A stretch of DNA of 64,000 nucleotides from NCBI RefSeq assembly GCF_015234585.1, contig NZ_JADFCM010000002.1, forward strand, positions 209,399 through 273,398, in the 5' to 3' direction. This document shows, piece by piece, positions 52,585 through 62,042 of the stretch. Origin of the DNA: Pseudalkalibacillus hwajinpoensis (GTDB lineage Bacteria; Bacillota; Bacilli; Bacillales; Guptibacillaceae). Position numbers and translations under genes: made by a program. The notes under the pieces are model-generated. The model did no database searches. It was not told the DNA's origin and saw only the letters and a list, made by a program, of their open reading frames with translations. The first letter of the stretch is position 1. Each line of letters starts with the position of its first letter.

Positions 52585-54714
52585 TTAAGATGTTTGCAGG
52601 TTACTTTCTACATCGTCTTTTGAGCTATAACCTTTATCCTCTTTCCCTTGCCAGAGGATTGTTAAACTTATAAGGGTAACAAGTATTGTCGCTCCCATGT
52701 CCGCGAGAATAGCAATCCAAAGGGTCAACAGTCCAGGCACTGTCAATAATAATGCAATTAATTTAAGGCCAAGTGCTAAAGAAATATTTAGTTTGATCGT
52801 TCGATTCACACGTTTGGCGATTGAAATTGCATCTGGAAGTTTTTCAAGGTGATCTTGCATCAGTACAATATCAGCAGTTTCTATGGCACTGTCTGTTCCT
52901 TTTCCCATCGCTATTCCTAAGTCGGCAGAGGCGAGGGCTGGTGCATCGTTAATACCATCCCCAATCATGGCTACTTTCCCTTGTTTGGTTAGGGCTTTAA
53001 TCATCTCAACTTTTTCTTCGGGAAGTAGATTACCATAATAACGTTTAACTCCTACTTGTTTTGCGACTTTTTCTGCTGTTTTTTCATGGTCTCCTGTTAA
53101 CATCACCGTGTTTTTAATTCCCGTTTCATGAAGAGCTTTAACAACGGAGTGACTTTCTTCTCGGATCTGATCGGCTATACCGAAAATTCCTAGTATTTGA
53201 TGTTGACTAGCCACTATTACCAGTGTCAATCCCTCTTTTTTCATTGCGGTTATTTTGTGTTGAATAGGGACTGGGATAGTAAGGTGTTCTATATTTTTTT
53301 CGTTGCCAACCCAGTACTTTTGACCATCCACTTGAGCAATAATGCCTTGCCCTGAGACTGTTTCAATTTCATCTGCTTCTTTATGATCAATTGAATATTC
53401 TTCAATTTTTTTCATAACGGCTTTTGCTAGTGGGTGAGAAGAGGACTTCTCAATGGCTGCAGCCACTGTGAAAAAGCTTTTTTGATCAAAAGCTTCATAT
53501 TCCTGGACATATGGTTGGCCTTTGGTGAGTGTCCCTGTTTTATCAAAAGCCAGGGTGTCAATTTTACCTAATTGCTCTAGAAACACAGACCCTTTTACCA
53601 GGATACCGTTCCGTGCATTTGATGTGATTCCTGAAATATTTGCAATAGGAGAAGAAAGAATCAGGGCACATGGACAGCCTACGATGAGAACAGCTAACCC
53701 CTGATAGAACCACTCACCCCAACTTCCTCCAAATAATAATGGGGGAACAACCATTACAATACCCGAAATAATCATGATGGAAGGTGTGTAATATTTTGAA
53801 AAACGGTTGATGAAGAGCTCAGTAGGAGTTTTGGTATCTTGAGCTTCTTCCACAAGGTGGAGAATTTTTGCTAGTGAAGAGTCTTCATAGGCTTTCGTGA
53901 TTTGTACTTTTAATACACCTTCATTGTTAATGCTACCGCCAAAAACCTCTTCACCAGATGACTTTTCAATAGGCATAGATTCACCGGTAATGGCCGATTC
54001 ATTTACGGAGCTATTGCCAGATACAATCATTCCATCTGAAGGTATTTTTCCACCGGATCTGACTAAAACAATATCGTTCACCTTTAGGCTTTGGATCGAA
54101 ACGACTTGTTCCATTCCATCCTGAATAATAGTGGCTTCTTTTGGTGCGATATCCAATAATTTTTCCATAGATTTTCTTGCTTTTTCCATTCCATAACCTT
54201 CAAGTAGTTCATTCAATCCGAACAAGATGGCGACAAGAGTTCCTTCTTTCCATTCTCCAATCGAAACTGCCCCGATCAATGCAATTGTCATTAATGTTTC
54301 GATGTTAAATTTAAAACGGAATAGATTTTTGAGTCCTTTTAGAAATGTTTGGTAACCACTTAATGCCATCGCTAATAGATAGAAGATTACAAGAGAAGTG
54401 TCCACTTGATTTTCCATAAAGAGAGTAACTAGGAAAATGGTTGCTGAGATAGAGAGCAATAGAATCAAAGTTTTCTGATTGCCATGATCATGATCATGGC
54501 CGTTATGGTGATCGTGATTTACTTTCATAATAGAGGCGTTATCAGACGCAAGAACTTTTTCCACTTCTTCTATATTAACCTTTTCATCAACATTCAGTTT
54601 TCCAGAATTGTAGCTAATAGAAGCTGAATCACCGTTTTCTAGTTGTCTAATTTGTTGTTCCAATTCCAGGGAACAGTTCGGACATGAAAGTCCTTTTATG
54701 CGATATTCTTTCAT
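52585..54714 (-). CDS. Heavy-metal P1B ATPase (Zn/Cd type), one HMA domain
   Basis: A 709-residue efflux ATPase. One HMA domain with GLSCPNC (C11/C14) is followed by a His/Asp-rich linker (HHNGHDHDHG), the CPC motif in VGCPCALIL, DKTGTLTKG and GDGINDAPA. The His-rich start fits Zn rather than Cu. It follows the czrA gene, so expression is probably Zn-dependent. The ATG is preferred over an upstream GTG, which overlaps the binding site. It is distinct from CadA at 42.5 kb, so the plasmid has two zinc/cadmium pumps. Confidence 0.92.
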   Translation of the reverse strand: MKEYRIKGLSCPNCSLELEQQIRQLENGDSASISYNSGKLNVDEKVNIEEVEKVLASDNASIMKVNHDHHNGHDHDHGNQKTLILLLSISATIFLVTLFMENQVDTSLVIFYLLAMALSGYQTFLKGLKNLFRFKFNIETLMTIALIGAVSIGEWKEGTLVAILFGLNELLEGYGMEKARKSMEKLLDIAPKEATIIQDGMEQVVSIQSLKVNDIVLVRSGGKIPSDGMIVSGNSSVNESAITGESMPIEKSSGEEVFGGSINNEGVLKVQITKAYEDSSLAKILHLVEEAQDTKTPTELFINRFSKYYTPSIMIISGIVMVVPPLLFGGSWGEWFYQGLAVLIVGCPCALILSSPIANISGITSNARNGILVKGSVFLEQLGKIDTLAFDKTGTLTKGQPYVQEYEAFDQKSFFTVAAAIEKSSSHPLAKAVMKKIEEYSIDHKEADEIETVSGQGIIAQVDGQKYWVGNEKNIEHLTIPVPIQHKITAMKKEGLTLVIVASQHQILGIFGIADQIREESHSVVKALHETGIKNTVMLTGDHEKTAEKVAKQVGVKRYYGNLLPEEKVEMIKALTKQGKVAMIGDGINDAPALASADLGIAMGKGTDSAIETADIVLMQDHLEKLPDAISIAKRVNRTIKLNISLALGLKLIALLLTVPGLLTLWIAILADMGATILVTLISLTILWQGKEDKGYSSKDDVESNLQTS

Positions 54715-54738
54715 TATGTCCACTCCTTTTTCTACTTC

Positions 54739-55068
54739 TTAATCATGTAACGCATGATCAATGGATTGTTTTAGTAAAGAAAGAACATGTTGATCTTCAG
54801 GGGAATAATAAATTGATGCTCCAGCTCTTCGGGATTTGACCAGACGAAGGTTTTTTAAGAATCGCAATTGATGCGAAACCGTTGATTGTAATAGTGATAA
54901 TTCTTCAGCTATTTCGTTTACTGAGCATTCTTTTCGAGATAATAAATGAAGAATCCGAATTCGTGTAGGATCGGATAAAGCTTTGAATGTCTGAGAAACA
55001 ATAAATAACGTTTCTTCATCAAGGTCGTCTTCTATGGTAGTACTGTCGCGGTGTTCCTCGTTTTCCAT
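54739..55068 (-). CDS. czrA: CzrA-type zinc-sensing ArsR repressor
   Basis: A 109-residue repressor. The alpha-5 metal site DxH-x10-HxxH is intact in [18 protein letters not shown], the CzrA/SmtB Zn site. The DNA-binding helices are [20 protein letters not shown]. Start ATG is eight bases after GAGGT; two further upstream starts are poorer. A perfect palindrome upstream is its likely operator. It is upstream of the P-ATPase. Confidence 0.92.
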   Translation of the reverse strand: MENEEHRDSTTIEDDLDEETLFIVSQTFKALSDPTRIRILHLLSRKECSVNEIAEELSLLQSTVSHQLRFLKNLRLVKSRRAGASIYYSPEDQHVLSLLKQSIDHALHD

Positions 55069-55090
55069 TACGTTCAACCTCATTTCCCTT

Positions 55091-55134
55091 ATTATACACA
55101 ACATATGAGCATGTGTTCATATGTTGTGTATAAT
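55091..55134. promoter_or_regulatory. CzrA operator palindrome
   Basis: A perfect inverted repeat with 18-base arms: ATTATACACAACATATGA (55091-55108) and its complement (55117-55134). The core ATGA-N8-TCAT is the 12-2-12 type of ArsR/CzrA operator. Confidence 0.8.
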
Positions 55135-55157
55135 TCTACAGATATTGATCCAGGATG

Positions 55158-55889
55158 TCAACGTAACCCAAACAAACGTAAGTATCCCATAATAATTACA
55201 AAACCTACTAGGATATAAAAGAGAAAATCTCGCGTAGTGAGTCTTCCTTTTACTTTCCATAATATTTCATACAATGCTACAAAACTAAATGAACCAACAG
55301 CCGTTCCAAGAAGCAACCCATTCCATTTCTCAGTTGAATCCAAATGAATGCCTAAGTATGTAGAAACAGAAAGAACCAGAGAAAGAATGAATGTGATTAA
55401 TAGAAAGAATATAAAGCTTACTTCCTCAAATATTAACGTGTACAAAAGAACCATACCCTCTGGGATATGATGGACGAACAGAGTCGCGAGTAGTGTTAAA
55501 CCAAGGTCATTTGTACTGAAGGTGGTCCCTAATGAAATCCCTGCTGGAATATTATGAATTGCTATGGCAACAACTAGGAGGATAATAGAACTCCAGAAAT
55601 GCGGCCCATCAGCTTCTGAATAGATTGCCAAGACATTCTCCATGCCTACGAGTACAAGAACTCCCAAAAGCGCACCAAGCGTGATCGGGATATTACCGTA
55701 AGTGGCTAAACTTTCAGGTAATAATTCTAAAAGGATTACCCCAATTAACATACCACCACACATGGCGTAAAGTTCTTCCACCTTATGTTGATAAAGATGA
55801 TAAATTCCCTTGCCAGCTAGACCACCGATAGACATCCCTATGCATCCAGTCAGAAATGCCATCACGGAGAGTAGTACTATGTTCTCCAT
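55158..55889 (-). CDS. ZIP-family metal transporter
   Basis: A 243-residue protein with seven or eight TM segments. HNIPAG and HHIPEG lie in TM4 and TM5 and are the conserved metal-binding motifs. ZIPs import Zn, Mn or Fe; some bacterial members work bidirectionally. GGTGATG precedes the start. It is 90 bases upstream of czrA in the same direction, but the CzrA operator lies between, so the zip gene has its own promoter. Confidence 0.9.
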   Translation of the reverse strand: MENIVLLSVMAFLTGCIGMSIGGLAGKGIYHLYQHKVEELYAMCGGMLIGVILLELLPESLATYGNIPITLGALLGVLVLVGMENVLAIYSEADGPHFWSSIILLVVAIAIHNIPAGISLGTTFSTNDLGLTLLATLFVHHIPEGMVLLYTLIFEEVSFIFFLLITFILSLVLSVSTYLGIHLDSTEKWNGLLLGTAVGSFSFVALYEILWKVKGRLTTRDFLFYILVGFVIIMGYLRLFGLR

Positions 55890-56014
55890 AACATCACCTT
55901 TTCCATACGATTTAGTAGTATAAAAAGGATATTCAAATATCGTTTAAATAGACGAGTTTTTTAGCATAAAATAACTGGATGACCTTATCTAGAGCGACAA
56001 ATATAAAAATAAAT

Positions 56015-56173
56015 TTAATGAAGAAATTTAAAAATGGAAATTGGAATACCTATTACAATTGCTAGCATGATTATTAATACTAATTTAAACTGCCATAGAA
56101 TATTTTTGTCTTTTTTATATTCTTCGATAAACATTGATACATGCGGAATATATTTGATCCATTTTAGTTTCAA
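56015..56173 (-). CDS. Small single-pass membrane protein
   Basis: A 52-residue protein from a TTG eight bases after GGAGGG. Sequence starts MKLKWIKYIPHVSMFIEEYK and ends with a TM helix (LVLIIMLAIVIGIPISIF). It is upstream of the zip gene in the same direction, 125 bases away. The family is not recognised. Confidence 0.6.
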   Translation of the reverse strand: MKLKWIKYIPHVSMFIEEYKKDKNILWQFKLVLIIMLAIVIGIPISIFKFLH

Positions 56174-56312
56174 TTGATTTCCCTCCAGTGTGTTTTGCAA
56201 ATCGTTTGCTTATAAAAATTTCAAAAAACAAACTCCATATTGCGTGGAATAATTTAAAACAAAAGATCCAAACTAATAACACCAAAAGATCTTACAGGAA
56301 GTGATTCGTTCC

Positions 56313-57236
56313 ATGAATGGTGGAAGTTTGTTGAATTTAAGTGATCTAACAATAATTCTTGTAGCAATCTTAACCGGCTTTGTTTCCCGGTTAGTGACCT
56401 TAAAAGAAGACTACCGACAGTACCCTAGTTATCCGAATGGATATATGATTCATCTTGTAACGGGGTTCATTGCTTCTGCTCTTGGAGCAGTGGCTTTACC
56501 AGCTCTTCTAAGTAAAAACTATGTAGCAGTTACCTTCCTAACGGTTGCTGTTCAGCAATTTAGAGATGTTCGAAAAACTGAAAAGGAAAGTCTTGAAAGT
56601 CTAGAGCAAACTGAATATACATATCGAGGAAGTGCTTATATTGATGGGATTGCTAAAACCTTCGAGGCTAGAAACTACCTTTGTTTAATTGTAGCGCTGG
56701 TCACTTCCAGTTTCATCTTATTTCTTTCAAAATTTACACAACTCCAACTGTGGGTAAATGTACTAACAGGCATGATTGTGGGATTTTTCGTGCTGTATTT
56801 GCTCATTCGATTTTCAAAAGGGAAGACCATTGGGGACATCGCTTCTGTTAAGCCAGGTAATGTCGAAGTAAAGGGGTCAGAATTGTTTGTTGATGGCATT
56901 TATGTCAGCAACTTGTTAGGAACAGAGAACGCTGAAACCCTTGTGAAAAATGAATGTATGGCTGTTGTTATTTATCCCAATGAAGAACACTTTCGAATTA
57001 CGCTTGATAATTATGGCCAACGACGAGCTGCGTTATTTGAAGCTACAAGAGCATTAGGTATTAAACGGTATCATTTTACTCGTAAAGATTATGAGAAGGG
57101 AAGAGTAATTATCGCATTAGTTCCTTTAAAACCCGATATTAAGGCTTTCGTAGAAGTAGTAGAAAAATGCCCTCTCTTAGAAAGCGCCAAAAAATCGCAT
57201 AATGTAATGAAAACCAAACTGAAAGGGGATATTTAA
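56313..57236 (+). CDS. YIEGIA-family protein
   Basis: A 307-residue protein with the naming motif as YIDGIAKTFEARNY and four or five N-terminal membrane segments (LTIILVAILTGFV, MIHLVTGFIASALGAVALPA). YIEGIA proteins are found in spore formers and have no established function. The pair with the next gene (capping-complex subunit) is conserved in Bacillaceae. The start is the ATG after AGGAAG. This pair looks chromosomal and supports a spore-forming host. Confidence 0.9.
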   Translation: MNGGSLLNLSDLTIILVAILTGFVSRLVTLKEDYRQYPSYPNGYMIHLVTGFIASALGAVALPALLSKNYVAVTFLTVAVQQFRDVRKTEKESLESLEQTEYTYRGSAYIDGIAKTFEARNYLCLIVALVTSSFILFLSKFTQLQLWVNVLTGMIVGFFVLYLLIRFSKGKTIGDIASVKPGNVEVKGSELFVDGIYVSNLLGTENAETLVKNECMAVVIYPNEEHFRITLDNYGQRRAALFEATRALGIKRYHFTRKDYEKGRVIIALVPLKPDIKAFVEVVEKCPLLESAKKSHNVMKTKLKGDI

Positions 57237-57443
57237 ATGGGACGCGAATCGTCCATGAAACCATCCTATGAAATATTAGCTTACCTCTCTACTAATAAAG
57301 AACGAATTCTGTCAGGTGGTAACCTCTGTCTTTATTCTGAAAACGAAAAAGAACTAACCACAATGATGCGAGATATCGCGAAAGGCCTAAAAGCTGATGT
57401 GGTTAAATTAACAAATGGGGATTACATGGTGATAAGAATCTAG
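57237..57443 (+). CDS. Capping-complex subunit for YIEGIA
   Basis: A 68-residue soluble protein starting directly after the YIEGIA stop codon. GGNLCLYSENEKELTTMMRD and LKADVVKLTNGDYMVIRI match my memory of the small protein annotated as the partner of YIEGIA. A GGGG site overlaps the upstream stop. Confidence 0.85.
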   Translation: MGRESSMKPSYEILAYLSTNKERILSGGNLCLYSENEKELTTMMRDIAKGLKADVVKLTNGDYMVIRI

Positions 57444-58476
57444 GAATTTTGTTTTATATGCTCAAAGAGAAAATTTGCATCAGCTCCAACACCTTGTAAA
57501 AGGGAAGAGCCACGTCGGTATTGCCATGGCAAACCCAAGAAGTAGAGTCCTTTAACTGGTGAAATGCCTCTATTATGGATGGGAGCACCTTTTTTATCAA
57601 AGGCACCCATTACATTTATCCAAGAATAGTCAGCCTTAAAACCAGTTGCCCAAATGATGTTTTGTATAACCATAGTTGATCTATCCTGGAAAATGCATTG
57701 AAATTGAGATGCATTTATTAACCTTGGATGGATTTTAACAATTTCATTCCGTATATAATCTTTCAGATAAAAATAGGGTCACCTTTTTTTTGAAGCTGTT
57801 TTCCTACCCACGAACTTTTCGTTGCTTTTAGAATTCCTATTTTATCAAACCACCAAAAAATGCTTTTGTTTCCCACTGACAACGGCATAAATGTCAGTCC
57901 TTCACTTATGGATAAGTGAACAGTCCTTTCTCTAGCTATCTCGCTAGTAATTTGGGATCCTGAATTGCCCCCACCAACGACTAGTACATTCCCATCTTGC
58001 AGTTGCGTTCGATTTTTGTACTCAGAAGAATGGAGTTGAACTATTTTTTTCGACATGACATTTGAAAAGTCTGGGACTATCGGCGTCTGGAAAGGTCCTG
58101 TTGCAATGATAAGATTCTGACATGTAAAGAGACCTTGGTCCGTTTTAACGGAAAAAACGCCACCTATTTTCGATACGTTTTGAACACACGTTTGATTCTG
58201 GATGGGGAGATGAAAGGTACGGGCATATTGTTGTAAATAGGACGCTACATCATCTTTTGATGGGTAGTCCCTTTTTTCTCCGGGAAATGATAAGCCGGGC
58301 AACTTGTTATATTGTCCTGGTGTAAAGAGCACTAATGAATCATAACGATTTTTCCAAGTTTATCCAACGCTTTCTTGCTTATCAACGATTAAATAAGAGA
58401 AAGTACTTTGTTTTAGCCAGTATCCCATCGCCAACCCTGCCTGGCCTCCACCTATTACAATAACATCAAAATACAC
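57440..58476 (-). pseudogene. Broken flavin-dependent monooxygenase/CzcO-like oxidoreductase
   Basis: Three blocks of one FAD/NAD(P) oxidoreductase. The N-terminal block starts at a GTG after GAGGAG and has the dinucleotide loop VIGGGQAGLAMGYWL. It is cut by a TAA (in ESVG-stop-TWKNRYDSL) near 58364. The middle block (to 57763) includes VLVVGGGNSGSQI. The C-terminal block (from 57673) with NIIWATGFKADYSW is in a different frame, so there is at least one frameshift near 57700-57765. The gene is not functional as a single protein. Confidence 0.85.
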
Positions 58477-58913
58477 AGGTTTTCTCCTCGTTTCTATCTC
58501 TATTTTTTCTGGTTATGCTTCCTTTATTTCTTTTTTTTTGGTAAAAAAAAGAAATAAACAGATGGACTAAACACAAAAATTCTCATAAAAATCATGTCAT
58601 TGTTGTTCTCATGTCCCTCTCTACTTTCCAAACTATATGTATAATTAAATGAATAACGTTTATGTCTTGAACTAACAAAAGTATTATATGAACATATTAT
58701 CATGTATTAACTAATTCATTCATGACAAAACCTTGAACATCTTGGAATTATTATATATGTGTCAGCGTGTAATCTCATTGAAACGTATTTGTAAAGAAAA
58801 ATAGGTTTATTTGTCGAAATATTTCCTGTTATACTATGAAACGTATTAAGTTTGTCATATTGTACTTTCGATAGATGATTAGGTGTTCATATATTCATTT
58901 AGGAGGAGTAACT
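58477..58913. promoter_or_regulatory. Intergenic region with a CzrA-like operator
   Basis: No gene. ATATGAACATATTATCATGTAT (58686-58707, core ATGAACATATTATCAT) resembles the czrA operator. The M23 gene's promoter should lie near 58810-58850; TACTAT near 58830 is a possible -10. Confidence 0.45.
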
Positions 58914-60185
58914 TTGAAAATAAGTGCTGTATGGTGTTCGTTAGTTTTGATTACGAGTTTCATTATTACATATTCTTCACCAAGTGTTGCGATGGCCAAT
59001 TCGTTAGAAAAAAAAGTAGACAACATTGAAAAAGAGGAATCTGAAAATGTAAATAAGAAAGAGAAAGTGGAAAAAGAAAAAGAAAACTTAATTGCTAAAC
59101 AAAACGAAACTGAAAACAAAATTGAAGAACTGGATATGGCCATTTTAGAAAATAACCAAAAAATGACCAAAACAGAAGAGCTAGTAACAAGTACACAAGA
59201 AAAAATCAATGAACTAAAAAAAGAAATTGAACAGATTAAAAAACGAATAGAAGAAAGAGATAAATTATTAAAAAATCGAGTTCGATCTATGCAACAAAGT
59301 GGAGGAAGTGTAGAATACCTGGAAGTATTGGTCGGATCTGAGGGCTTTGTTGATTTCATTCAAAGAGTTAGTGCGCTAAATACAATTGCTGAAAAAGATA
59401 AAGAGATGTTGAATGAGCAAAAAAAAGATAAGCTCACAGTTGAAAAAAGATCAGACTCTCTTCAGCAAGCCCTTTCAACGTTAGAGGACGATTTAAATGA
59501 ACTTAAGGCTTTAAAAGTGGAACTTGAAGATAAAAAAGAAGAAAAACGAAAGGTCATGAGTAAGTACAAAGAAAAGGAAGGACAGCTAGAGACAAGCTTA
59601 AAAGATATAGAAGAATCTAATGATTTATTGAGGGCTCAAAAAATTGCGATTAAACAAGAAATAAAACGAAATAAAGAAGAAAAACGAAAAGCTGAGGAAC
59701 AAAAAGTGAAAGAGAGAGAGCTGAAAAAGCAGGAATCCAAACAGGATGAATCTCTCAAACTTAAAGATGAAAAGAATAAGCCTAGCTCTTCCAGTGGTTT
59801 CAGTTGGCCTGCGTCTGCTTCTGTTACATCCTCATTTGGTAATCGTTCAATGGGATATCATGAGGGGTTAGATATCGCTAAAGGAGGGGTTGTACCAATT
59901 AAAGCAGCTGCTTCAGGAACTGTCCTTAAGTCTTATTATTCATCAAGCTATGGAAATGTGGTATTTTTAACACACAAACAGAATGGTCAAACCTATACTA
60001 CGGTTTATGCTCATATGAGAAACCGAACGGTTAAAACGGGGGACAGGGTTTCCAAAGGGCAACGATTAGGAAAAATGGGGAATACAGGCCGTTCGTTTGG
60101 TCAACATCTTCATTTTGAGCTTCACAAAGGGGCTTGGAATGCGGAAAAGTCGAATGCTGTTGATCCTCTTTCCTACTTACCATAA
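58914..60185 (+). CDS. EnvC-like M23 peptidase with coiled coil
   Basis: A 423-residue secreted protein. The TTG eight bases after AGGAGG gives MKISAVWCSLVLITSFIITY, a signal peptide ending near VAMA. Residues 30-285 form long coiled coils with an EnvC/NlpD-like regulatory pattern (MQQSGGSVEYLEVLVGSEGF). The C-terminal M23 domain has HEGLDIAKG near 316 and HLHFELH near 399. It cleaves peptidoglycan cross-links. The domain is very like that of the secretion hydrolase at 30.5 kb, so both may come from a common donor. Confidence 0.9.
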   Translation: MKISAVWCSLVLITSFIITYSSPSVAMANSLEKKVDNIEKEESENVNKKEKVEKEKENLIAKQNETENKIEELDMAILENNQKMTKTEELVTSTQEKINELKKEIEQIKKRIEERDKLLKNRVRSMQQSGGSVEYLEVLVGSEGFVDFIQRVSALNTIAEKDKEMLNEQKKDKLTVEKRSDSLQQALSTLEDDLNELKALKVELEDKKEEKRKVMSKYKEKEGQLETSLKDIEESNDLLRAQKIAIKQEIKRNKEEKRKAEEQKVKERELKKQESKQDESLKLKDEKNKPSSSSGFSWPASASVTSSFGNRSMGYHEGLDIAKGGVVPIKAAASGTVLKSYYSSSYGNVVFLTHKQNGQTYTTVYAHMRNRTVKTGDRVSKGQRLGKMGNTGRSFGQHLHFELHKGAWNAEKSNAVDPLSYLP

Positions 60186-60556
60186 GGATCAGTGGTCATA
60201 ATTAATGTGAATTTAAACTTGTACACACATGTGCTTATAGAAAAATGGATTTCTCATATAATAATGAATACAAAGGAAAAGAAGTCTTTAAGAAGGGCTT
60301 CTTTTTCTTTGTTGCTTATTGTGATGTCTGTCACAAACTCGTCAATCAGTTAAGACATGAAGAATGAGAAGTAGAGATATAGGGATGAATGTTGTGAATT
60401 GGATTTAGTGATGATTATCAGTTAACACTAATTCTTATGTCATTTTTGCTTCACTTGCTATTTGACTACCACTGATATTCAGTTTAGGTGAAAATCATCA
60501 AGTAAATGTACAAAAACAAGATGCCAATCTCAAGTCGACATCTTGTTTATCGCAAG
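60186..60556. other. Intergenic with a terminator-like hairpin
   Basis: No gene. AAACAAGATG/CATCTTGTTT (60514-60548) is a terminator for either strand. A T-rich run near 60290 follows GAAAAGAAGTC and may end the M23 transcript. Confidence 0.55.
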
Positions 60557-60655
60557 TCAAATTCCAGAAAATAAAATACTCATTAGGATAATAAAAGGAA
60601 GAACAAAAGCGATGATTATGACCGAAATAACAGTTTTATTTTCCTTCAAATTCAA
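60557..60655 (-). CDS. Tiny single-TM protein overlapping ctaG
   Basis: A 32-residue open frame: MNLKENKTVISV then a hydrophobic helix to FSGI. The TTG start lies eight bases after AAAGGAG, inside the end of ctaG (20-base overlap), so it is likely co-translated. Tiny membrane proteins of this kind often tune membrane complexes; function unknown. Confidence 0.55.
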   Translation of the reverse strand: MNLKENKTVISVIIIAFVLPFIILMSILFSGI

Positions 60656-61490
60656 AATTTCCACTCCTTTTCTCATATGCGTCTATTTCTGATAAAACGG
60701 AATCATCTTGACGCTTTTCTTTTTTTGACCAACTCATAAAAATAACGCACAATGCAATACCATAAACAATTTCTTGAATGATTTTCATGATGATGCCAGC
60801 TGCTTGTTGATCATCTAAAGGTTGGAAAATTCTAAATATCGTTGGAGCATTCCGGTACGTTTCATATAATAATTCTTTTGAGAAAATAATTAACGCACAC
60901 GCGGGTGTTAACAGAACGCCTGCCGCAAAAATATAGCCGAGCTTTTTTATGTGAGAAACTTCATTCAATTCTGGTAATGGCGATACAAGAGGCCACCAAA
61001 AGAAAAAGGCCAATAGTAATAATACATAGTTCATGAAGTGCATGTAAACCATGCTACTCATGATGTAATCGAAAATGACTGGTATGTGATAAAAAGATAA
61101 TACAACATTAAACAATATTACCGAAACAATCGGATGAGTAAAAAAAGAAATACTTTTTTTTAATATTTTTGTTTTCAATATGGGTTGGAATACCCATTTT
61201 GGTATACTAAGTAACAGTAAAGGTGGAACAATAAGATAGGATATAGCCATACTAGTCATGTGAAAGCTAAACAGATAATGACCATATGCCTTAAGTGGAC
61301 TTCCCTCAGCTATAAAGTAAAATACCAGTGCTAGAATAAAGAGGATTGTTTTTTTCTTTTGAGAATGCTTTTGAACTTTGTTAGATTTTGATTGTGTAAT
61401 TATGTATCTAAAAAATAGTATTGCCAACAAAATTAATAAAACAAATAGATAGGGGTTCCATAAATCAAAAAAAGTAAGCTGATGATTCAT
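60636..61490 (-). CDS. ctaG: CtaG-type cytochrome c oxidase assembly/copper-handling membrane protein
   Basis: A 284-residue caa3_CtaG-family protein with seven hydrophobic segments. SFHMTSMAISYLIVPPLLLL, a His/Met-rich patch thought to bind Cu, and FFWWPLVSPLPE are family features. It delivers copper to cytochrome oxidase or acts in copper handling. GGGAGG is 11 bases upstream. Its position near CopC/CopD and the PCYCGC protein suggests a copper function here. A CzrA-like palindrome lies upstream. Confidence 0.88.
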   Translation of the reverse strand: MNHQLTFFDLWNPYLFVLLILLAILFFRYIITQSKSNKVQKHSQKKKTILFILALVFYFIAEGSPLKAYGHYLFSFHMTSMAISYLIVPPLLLLSIPKWVFQPILKTKILKKSISFFTHPIVSVILFNVVLSFYHIPVIFDYIMSSMVYMHFMNYVLLLLAFFFWWPLVSPLPELNEVSHIKKLGYIFAAGVLLTPACALIIFSKELLYETYRNAPTIFRIFQPLDDQQAAGIIMKIIQEIVYGIALCVIFMSWSKKEKRQDDSVLSEIDAYEKRSGNFEFEGK

Positions 61491-62042
61491 TAATAAGTTT
61501 TCCTCCCTTAGCAAGATAAGTTCGTTATATGTTCATATTATCATATATTGATAGACTATTAATTAATTTGTTCCTAAATTTTCGTGTTTTATCAAATGTG
61601 TGGTTTGTGTATACTCTTAATCTAATTTAATTTCCTGCTTTTCAGAAAAAAGAAAAAACAGTTTTTAAGCGCCGTATATTCCCTCTAGATAAAGACTCTT
61701 TTAACAATTTGATCTACGAATAACGTTACGGAAATGGATATGGACGTTGGTATATCTCTAGATGAAAGATAATTTCCAAGTTTAAGTTTGTCAGAAAATT
61801 GTCAAGGTATAAAGAGATTCTTCAATCAGTTATAAGTATAATGATTAATGAAAATCTAATAATTTGTCTAATTTGATAGAGTATTAATTGTTAATCCTCA
61901 AAAGATTGACAGGGATCTTCATAGGATAGTGGTGTTGTACTCTGGCAGAAGTATTATGGAAGAAAAAGTATCCCGCAATTTCCTTAACGGGATCTAGGCA
62001 AAGAAAATTTGTACGAATTGCTGTACTGAAAGAAAGGGGGAT
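61491..62042. other. Intergenic region upstream of ctaG and the PCYCGC gene
   Basis: No gene. It holds a CzrA-like palindrome (61527-61548, ATATGTTCATATTATCATATAT) before ctaG. Upstream of the PCYCGC gene, TTGACA near 61906 is a good -35, but no -10 at normal spacing is convincing. Confidence 0.5.
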
